This document shows positions 58,676 to 64,000 of a stretch of DNA of 64,000 bases, piece by piece. The position numbers and the translations under genes are program-made. The notes beneath the pieces are model-generated. The model did no database searches, was not told where the DNA came from, and worked only from the letters and a program-made list of their open reading frames with translations. Each line of letters begins with the position of its first letter. Positions within the stretch are counted from its first letter, which is position 1. The stretch is from Kibdelosporangium banguiense (lineage in GTDB: Bacteria > Actinomycetota > Actinomycetes > Mycobacteriales > Pseudonocardiaceae), in the NCBI RefSeq assembly GCF_017876405.1, contig NZ_JAGINW010000001.1, positions 1,253,203 through 1,317,202 of the forward strand, in the 5' to 3' direction.

Positions 58676-59623
58676 TCACCACTGCCGCGGCGGCTGTCCG
58701 TACTGCTGGGGCACGGGATAGCCCTGGTCGGCCTTGGGCGCGACGACCACCAGCGTGTTGACGATCTTGTCGGAGAACGTCTGGCGCTTGGCGTCCCAGA
58801 GCGGCGCGAAGAAACCGATGTAAATCGGCAGGGCGTCGACGATGTGCAGGATGGCGCGGCCGAACGCCAGGCCGTAGCCCACAGGCTGCCCGCTGTCCTC
58901 ACGGATCAGCTTGATGCCCGCGACCTTCTTGCCGAACGTCTGTCCCTTGACCCCGCCCAGGTAGCAGATGTTGTAGAAGACGTTGAACAGGTTGACCAGC
59001 GACGCCAGGCCGATCAACGCGTAGGCGCCGCTGGCGGCCGCCGCGCCGATGACGGCGCCCATGATCGCGGCGGTGATGCCGTAGTCGATCAGTCCACCGA
59101 CAAAGCGCTGTCCCCAGCTCGCGTACTGGTAGGGCCCGCCGTACTGGTAGGGCGCACCTTGCGGGTAGCCGTAACCGCCGGGCTGCTGAGGCGGGTATCC
59201 CGGCTGCTGGGGCGGGTAGCCAGGCGCCTGCGCGAGCTGCTGGCCGAACCCTTGGCCCTGCGGCTGCGGGTATCCCGGCTGCTGGCCGTAAGGCTGCTGG
59301 TAACCGGCGGGCGGCTGGCCGAAGCCAGGCTGCGGCTGGGGCCCGCTGGGCTGGACGCCGTTGGGACGGATGGCCTGGGTCGCCTCGGGCTGCTGCGGCA
59401 TCGCCCCGGACGGCGGCGTGGCGCCGGGCCGCACGACCTGCGTCCTCTCCGGCTGGTCATGGCCGGAGACCACCTGGGTGGCGTCGGCATTGCCGGCCAT
59501 AGCCGGAGCACCGGGACCACCGATCGCGACCGTCCGGTCAGGCGCCGCGAACGGCCCGGACTGGGGCTGCATGGGCGGCTGACCTGGCGGTGGCGGCTGG
59601 TTCGGTGGCTGCGGAGCACTCAT
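58676..59623 (-). CDS. RDD-family proline-rich antigen (Pra-like)
   Basis: A 315-residue protein. Disordered Pro/Gln-rich N-terminus (1-160) with DRTVAIGG (T31), DATQVVSG (T49), ERTQVVRPG (T61) and EATQAIRPN (T82); then an RDD domain (ASWGQRFVGGLIDYGITAAI, GQTFGKKVAGIKLI, LWDAKRQTFSDKIVNTLVV) with three to four helices. This matches the mycobacterial proline-rich antigen Rv1078 next to cbs. Function unknown. Confidence 0.85.
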   Translation of the reverse strand: MSAPQPPNQPPPPGQPPMQPQSGPFAAPDRTVAIGGPGAPAMAGNADATQVVSGHDQPERTQVVRPGATPPSGAMPQQPEATQAIRPNGVQPSGPQPQPGFGQPPAGYQQPYGQQPGYPQPQGQGFGQQLAQAPGYPPQQPGYPPQQPGGYGYPQGAPYQYGGPYQYASWGQRFVGGLIDYGITAAIMGAVIGAAAASGAYALIGLASLVNLFNVFYNICYLGGVKGQTFGKKVAGIKLIREDSGQPVGYGLAFGRAILHIVDALPIYIGFFAPLWDAKRQTFSDKIVNTLVVVAPKADQGYPVPQQYGQPPRQW

Positions 59624-59685
59624 CTGGCGTCTACCCCCTGGTTCGGCGCTTGGGTCGCGACACGCTAACCGATCGGGGGTAACGC

Positions 59686-61056
59686 TCAGTTTCCGGCCAG
59701 GTATCCGAGCAGGTCTTGGCGGGTCACGACACCCGCGGGCTTGCCGTCGACGAGCACGAGCGCGCCGTCCGCGTCGGCCAGGGCCTTCATCGCGACGTTG
59801 ATCTGCTCGTTGGCGCCGATCGTCGGCAGCGGCGCGGTCATGTGCTTGTCGAGACGGTCGTGCAACGAGGCCTTCCCGGCGAACAGTGCGTCCAGCAGGT
59901 CACGCTCGTTGACTGCGCCGACGACCTCCGCGGCCATCACGGGCGGTTCCGCGCTGACGACCGGCATCTGGCTGACGGAGAACTCGCGCAGGTACGAAAC
60001 CGCGTCCGCGACCGTCTCTGTCGGGTGTGCGTGCACGAGCTCAGGGATACGGCCGTCCTTACGACGCAGGACATCGCCGACCGTGCCGCCGGCGTGCTCG
60101 GGCGGCAAGAATCCGTACGACGCCATCCAGCTGTCGTTGAACACCTTCGACAGATAGCCACGGCCGCTGTCGGGCAACAGCACGACGATCACGTCGTCCG
60201 GGCCGCACCGCTCGGCCAGCCTGATCGCGGCCGCCGCGGCCATCCCGCACGAGCCGCCGACCAGCAGCGCCTCCTCGCGGGCCAGGCGCCGGGTGACGGT
60301 GAACGAGTCCGCGTCGGAGATCTCGATGATCTCGTCGCAGATGGACTTGTCGTAGGTCTCCGGCCAGAAGTCCTCGCCGACGCCCTCGACCAGGTACGGA
60401 CGGCCCGAACCGCCCGAGTAGACCGAGCCTTCCGGGTCCGCGCCGATGATCTTGACCTTGCCGCCGGAGACCTCCTTGAGGTACCGGCCGGTGCCCGAGA
60501 TCGTGCCACCGGTGCCGACACCGGCGACGAAGTGCGTGATCCGGCCCTGGGTCTGCTTCCAGATCTCCGGGCCGGTGGTCTCGTAGTGGCTCAGCGGGTT
60601 GTTCTCGTTGGCGTACTGGTTGGGCTTCCAGGCGCCGTCGATCTCACGGACCAACCGGTCGGAGACGTTGTAGTAGGAGTCGGGGTGCTCCGGCGGGACT
60701 GCGGTCGGGCAGACCACGACGCGGGCGCCGTACGCCTTGAGCACGTTGCGCTTGTCCTCGCTGACCTTGTCCGGGCAGACGAACACGCACTGGTAACCCT
60801 TGCGCTGCGCGACCATGGCCAGGCCGACGCCGGTGTTGCCCGAGGTCGGCTCGACGATCGTGCCGCCGGGCCGCAGCTCGCCGGACTTCTCGGCGGCCTC
60901 GATCATCCGCGCGGCGATCCGGTCCTTCACGCTGCCGCCCGGGTTGACGTACTCGACCTTGGCCAGGACCAGCGGCTGGACGCCCTCGGTGACCACGTTC
61001 AACCGGACAAGCGGCGTGTCGCCGATCAGATCGACGACATGCTCGACGTAATCCAC
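59686..61056 (-). CDS. cbs: Cystathionine beta-synthase
   Basis: A 456-residue PLP enzyme joining homocysteine and serine. Catalytic lysine in PGGSVKDRIAARM, TSGNTGVGLAMVA, GTGGTISGTGRYLKE; two C-terminal CBS domains (about 335-456) as regulatory module. No heme-binding N-terminus. GTG 61056, six bases after AAGGAG; the GTG codon just before it is an alternative. Confidence 0.94.
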   Translation of the reverse strand: MDYVEHVVDLIGDTPLVRLNVVTEGVQPLVLAKVEYVNPGGSVKDRIAARMIEAAEKSGELRPGGTIVEPTSGNTGVGLAMVAQRKGYQCVFVCPDKVSEDKRNVLKAYGARVVVCPTAVPPEHPDSYYNVSDRLVREIDGAWKPNQYANENNPLSHYETTGPEIWKQTQGRITHFVAGVGTGGTISGTGRYLKEVSGGKVKIIGADPEGSVYSGGSGRPYLVEGVGEDFWPETYDKSICDEIIEISDADSFTVTRRLAREEALLVGGSCGMAAAAAIRLAERCGPDDVIVVLLPDSGRGYLSKVFNDSWMASYGFLPPEHAGGTVGDVLRRKDGRIPELVHAHPTETVADAVSYLREFSVSQMPVVSAEPPVMAAEVVGAVNERDLLDALFAGKASLHDRLDKHMTAPLPTIGANEQINVAMKALADADGALVLVDGKPAGVVTRQDLLGYLAGN

Positions 61057-61093
61057 CACTGTCTCCTTCGAGGGCGCTGCGACTTTTCCCAGC

Positions 61094-62320
61094 CTAACGC
61101 GGTTGCCCGAGCCAGGTGCGGGCCGCGAGGGTGAGCGCTTCCACACCCGTGGTCAGCGTCGGCTCCACGAGCGGCGCGAACACCGACGAGTGGTTACTCG
61201 GCAGCGCCGCGATACCGCCGCGTTGCAGGGCCTCCATCACGACCTCGAACTCCAGGCCACCCCAGAACCAGAACACCGTCGGCACACCGGCGGCCTCGCC
61301 GAACACGCCAACGTCCTCACTGCCGGTGATCACGGGCATCTGCATCACCCGATCGGCACCAAAGTTCTCCACGAACGCTGCCACCGTCTTCGCGGTCGAC
61401 TCGGGGTCGTTGACCAGGATCGGCGCGCTGTCGTGCCAGTTGAACTCGGGTTCCTTGGGCGCGCCGCTCGCCACCGCCTCAGCCCGGACGATCCGCTCGA
61501 TCGCGCCTTTGACCAGGTCACGGTTTGCCGCGGAGTACGTCCGGACGTTGATCCCCAGCTCGGCGGTATCCGGGATGATGTTCTCCTTGGTGCCGGCGTG
61601 CAGCTTGCCGACTGTCACCACGGCCGTCTCGCTCGGAGTGACCTCCCGAGCCACGATCCCCTGCAGACGCGTCACGATGTGCGCGGCCATCAGGATCGGA
61701 TCCACCGTGGTCTCGGGCCTGGAGCCGTGCCCGCCGCGGCCGAACAGGGTGACGTCGACAGAGTCGGCACCGGCCATGATCGGGCCGCTGCCGTGCCCGA
61801 TCATGCCGGCCGGCAACGGCCCGACATGTTGTCCCAGCACGATTTCCGGCTTGCCGAACCGCTCGAAGAGGCCGTCGTCGACCAGGTCGCGCGCGCCGCC
61901 CACGACCTCCTCGGCAGGCTGGAACACGAGCATGACCGTGCCCGCCCAGGTGTCCTTGGTCTCGCTGAGCTTCCGCGCCGCGCCGACAAGGCAGGTCACG
62001 TGCATGTCGTGGCCGCACGCGTGCATCACGCCCGGGACCTTGCTCGCGTACGGCAGACCCGTCTTCTCTTCGAGCGGCAACGCATCCATGTCCGCGCGGA
62101 GCATGACTGTGGGACCTTCGCCGTTACGCAGCATGCCGACCACGCCCGTACCGCCGACGCCTGTTGTCACCTCATAGCCCAGCGGCGCGAGTGCCTGCGC
62201 CACGCGCTCGGCGGTCCGGTGTTCCTGCCTGGACAGCTCCGGGTGCTGATGCAGATCCCGGTAGAAGTCGGCCAAGTCCGTGTACACAGCGGCGACTCTA
62301 CTGGTGAGCTGCGGTTTCAC
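61094..62320 (-). CDS. M20D-family amidohydrolase (hippurate/IAA-amino acid hydrolase type)
   Basis: A 408-residue metallo-amidohydrolase: RADMDALPLEEKTGLPY, HACGHDMHVTCLVGAA, VFQPAEEVVGGA and GGRGGHGSRPETTVDPI-type motifs. Probably removes acyl groups from N-acyl amino acids. Start is uncertain: GTG 62320 is longest but its GGAAGG touches it; GTG 62287 has TAGAGT seven bases upstream and would be leaderless. Confidence 0.88.
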   Translation of the reverse strand: MKPQLTSRVAAVYTDLADFYRDLHQHPELSRQEHRTAERVAQALAPLGYEVTTGVGGTGVVGMLRNGEGPTVMLRADMDALPLEEKTGLPYASKVPGVMHACGHDMHVTCLVGAARKLSETKDTWAGTVMLVFQPAEEVVGGARDLVDDGLFERFGKPEIVLGQHVGPLPAGMIGHGSGPIMAGADSVDVTLFGRGGHGSRPETTVDPILMAAHIVTRLQGIVAREVTPSETAVVTVGKLHAGTKENIIPDTAELGINVRTYSAANRDLVKGAIERIVRAEAVASGAPKEPEFNWHDSAPILVNDPESTAKTVAAFVENFGADRVMQMPVITGSEDVGVFGEAAGVPTVFWFWGGLEFEVVMEALQRGGIAALPSNHSSVFAPLVEPTLTTGVEALTLAARTWLGQPR

Positions 62321-62384
62321 CCTTCCGGATCACAGGGAAACCGGGTCGCGGTCCGTATCGTTTCAACTACAGGGGGTGTTGCGC

Positions 62385-63329
62385 ATGGCACTGAGCGTGC
62401 ACCTGTTACTGAACCGGTCCGACCTATCCGACCTGCATTCCGTCGGCGACCGGCAGTTCGCTGTCGGCTGGGCACCGCCTCGGGAACTGCTCGTGCCCGA
62501 CTTCGGCATACGCGTAGCCGCGAACTCGCGGTACCTGCGCGCAATCGGCCTATCCGACGAGTGGACGCGCGCCCTCGCGCACGACGGTCTTGTGCGCGGC
62601 ATGACGAGCTCCCACGCGGTGCACGTGACGCCACGGCAACCGTTGCCGGGGCTGCTGGCGGAGTTACTCGCCCGGTACATGTCGACGCGTTACCGTGCGG
62701 AAGTTCCTTTGCTGGACATCATTCACGCGGTCCCGGCGAGCTCGAACGTCATATGGCAGCTGAATCTGACGTTGTCGCAACGGATGCGCGCCGGGCTGCC
62801 GGCGGGAAACGACTACAAACAAGCCGAACTGTGGCACCGCGGCGAGTTCTACGTCCTCGCCGATGACCGCTGGTTCCTCGTGGATCGCTTCCACTCAGCG
62901 CATTTGGAGGGCGAGCTGGCCGGAATCCCGGACATCACCGGGGAACTGACGCTGCATCCGCACGTTTCCCTTGCCCACCATGCCGATCTGCTCACCCGTG
63001 ACATGGACCTCGTGTTCACCACGCCGTCGTTCGCGCGCGGCAGCGCCACCGCCAAGCGTTACCGTGAATGGCCGACATGCCAGGCCGAACTGACCGGGAT
63101 CCACCAACAGAACTGGCCCTCCGCGGTGGCACGCGAACCGCGGTTCGTCTACGCGCTGGCGACTTCTCGCCCGGGCCAGCTGCCGTTCTTCAGCAAAGTC
63201 AGTCTGCTGCACCACATCGACCGCATCCAGGCCGGCGGATTCGAGGTCGCGTTCGCCCGCCAGCCGATCCCGTCGGGAAATGTGCCCGAACCCCGTAACG
63301 AAAGTCTGCCCGTAAGGGACCCCAAGTAG
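62385..63329 (+). CDS. DUF6119/TIGR04141-like protein, short form
   Basis: A 314-residue protein with no membrane segment. The C-terminal part reads LPFFSKVSLLHHIDRIQAGG, then FEVAFARQ, and the middle HRGEFYVLADDRWFLVDRFH; both look like the ends of the sporadically distributed DUF6119 proteins, which are usually longer (about 500 residues). Function unknown; family members often occur among defence genes. ATG 62385 follows AGGGGG. Match is from memory and moderate. Confidence 0.55.
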   Translation: MALSVHLLLNRSDLSDLHSVGDRQFAVGWAPPRELLVPDFGIRVAANSRYLRAIGLSDEWTRALAHDGLVRGMTSSHAVHVTPRQPLPGLLAELLARYMSTRYRAEVPLLDIIHAVPASSNVIWQLNLTLSQRMRAGLPAGNDYKQAELWHRGEFYVLADDRWFLVDRFHSAHLEGELAGIPDITGELTLHPHVSLAHHADLLTRDMDLVFTTPSFARGSATAKRYREWPTCQAELTGIHQQNWPSAVAREPRFVYALATSRPGQLPFFSKVSLLHHIDRIQAGGFEVAFARQPIPSGNVPEPRNESLPVRDPK

Positions 63330-63400
63330 GGGCGCATATGGGTGCATGACCTCGTGAGATCCATGTATTAATGGATCAGGGGCGACGCGGGGAGGCGATC

Positions 63401-64000
63401 ATGGGTGTATTGCGGAACATGCGTATCGCCGCCATGACCGTCGGCACGCTCGGCGGACTGTCCGGGGTGATGTACGGGCTGCTCACCGGCCAGGGCAAGC
63501 GGGCCCGCACCCTGATCGGACGGCCCACAAAGGACCCCCACCTGGCGGACGGGACGTATCCCGGGCCCGGCCCGAACCCCCTGCGGTTCGCCGTGCTCGG
63601 TGACTCGCTGGCCGCCGGGCTCGGCGCCGAACATGCCTCGAACCTGCCCGGCGTCCTGCTCGCACGCGGCCTGGCCGAGGAATGTGGACGGCCCGTGCAG
63701 CTCAAGACGTACGCACGCGTCGGCGCGAACACGCGGACATTCATCACCCAGGTCGACCAGGCCGTCGCCGACCCACCCGATGTCGCACTCGTCATCATCG
63801 GCGGCAACGACGTGACCGGAAAGATGCGGGTGCGTACATCCGCCGCCCTCCTGGGCATCGAGGTCGCACGGTTGCGGACCGCGGGCGCGGCCGTCGTCGT
63901 CGCGACCTGCCCCGACCTCGGCACCATCAGGCCGATTCCGCAGCCCCTCCGGACCGTCGTGCGCCGCTGGGGACGGATGCTCGCGAAGGCTCAGCAACGC
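63401..64000 (+). CDS. SGNH/GDSL-type hydrolase, 5' part only
   Basis: The open frame runs off the right edge (200 codons seen). N-terminal hydrophobic segment (about 9-28), then AVLGDSLAAGLGAE with the catalytic serine, RVGANTRTF (block II Gly) and VIIGGNDVTG (block III Asn). An exported or anchored esterase, at the position of Rv1075c beyond cbs. ATG 63401 is six bases after GGGGAGG. Confidence 0.88.
   Translation, partial: MGVLRNMRIAAMTVGTLGGLSGVMYGLLTGQGKRARTLIGRPTKDPHLADGTYPGPGPNPLRFAVLGDSLAAGLGAEHASNLPGVLLARGLAEECGRPVQLKTYARVGANTRTFITQVDQAVADPPDVALVIIGGNDVTGKMRVRTSAALLGIEVARLRTAGAAVVVATCPDLGTIRPIPQPLRTVVRRWGRMLAKAQQR

Noticed and set aside
61103..62866. 587-codon plus-strand frame over the M20 gene and into the DUF6119-like gene
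   Set aside because: No domain signal and it overlaps two well-supported genes in other frames.

Overview
The window is high-GC actinobacterial DNA with many GTG starts, ATGA/GTGA overlaps and leaderless promoters (a TANNNT box 6-7 nt before the start codon). The gene content (mycothiol S-conjugate amidase, F420-type PPOX protein, lipid-droplet-associated protein, bacterial Hen1/Pnkp, chaplin-like proteins) points to a filamentous member of the Pseudonocardiales, Pseudonocardiaceae-like. The backbone follows, from memory, the gene order of Mycobacterium tuberculosis Rv1112 down to Rv1075c: ychF, DUF6542, ispH, lipid-droplet protein, xseA, xseB, DUF4245, glpX, fumC, phoH2, Z-prenyl synthase, hemolysin-III-like, DUF255 thioredoxin-like, small membrane protein, mca, DUF4307, greA, metB, pra-like RDD protein, cbs, GDSL lipase. 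Genes that interrupt this order are candidate lineage-specific insertions.

Region by region. 1-585 is the 3' end of a P450 with the CYP157 hallmark (no ExxR). 681-3064 is a small defence-like island (Mrr-type restriction enzyme, HEPN protein, wHTH-nucleotidyltransferase) bounded by a 25-bp direct repeat (23/25 identical, 18-bp exact core) that is the 3' end of ychF. 3041-4120 is ychF. 4237-11395 is a DNA-repair block: Ada-AlkA fusion, ogt, sbcCD, rmuC. 12096-18697 is housekeeping (DUF6542, ispH, lipid-droplet protein, xseAB, DUF4245, glpX), broken by an array of degenerate palindromic repeats at 13032-13492. 18815-21772 holds a secreted serine protease, two lipoprotein L,D-transpeptidases and a PPOX/MarR pair. 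21973-26691 has a ferredoxin-NADP reductase type flavoenzyme, fumC, and a divergent EamA exporter/MocR regulator pair. 26699-34367 has a repeat-containing secreted protein, a bPH2 pair, ligB, guaB1 and phoH2. 35026-35926 is a tandem duplication of chaplin-like genes. 35982-38574 has a Z-prenyl synthase, TrhA and a TylF-type methyltransferase, followed by an unidentified structured RNA with its own terminator (about 38795-39089). 39096-41757 has a putative ribbon-helix-helix protein and a DUF255 protein. 41819-45717 is the Hen1-Pnkp RNA-repair operon. 45714-48747 covers DUF3455, a small membrane protein, mca, DUF4307 and greA. 48782-54838 covers an Lrp regulator, an MFS pump fused to three transthyretin-like repeats, MarR, 4-hydroxyphenylpyruvate dioxygenase and a GH1 glycosidase. 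54976-64000 has a small exported protein, metB, three proline/glutamine-rich membrane proteins, cbs, an M20 amidohydrolase, a DUF6119-like protein and the start of a GDSL hydrolase.

How the genes work together: metB and cbs are transsulfuration enzymes and mca uses the derived mycothiol; ispH supplies the isoprenoid precursors used by the Z-prenyl synthase; fumC and glpX are central carbon genes. There is a notable density of nucleic-acid repair genes (Ada-AlkA, Ogt, SbcCD, RmuC, XseAB, LigB, PhoH2, Hen1-Pnkp). No tRNA, rRNA, CRISPR array, transposase or integrase was recognised. All family assignments come from reading the translated sequence; no database search was run.
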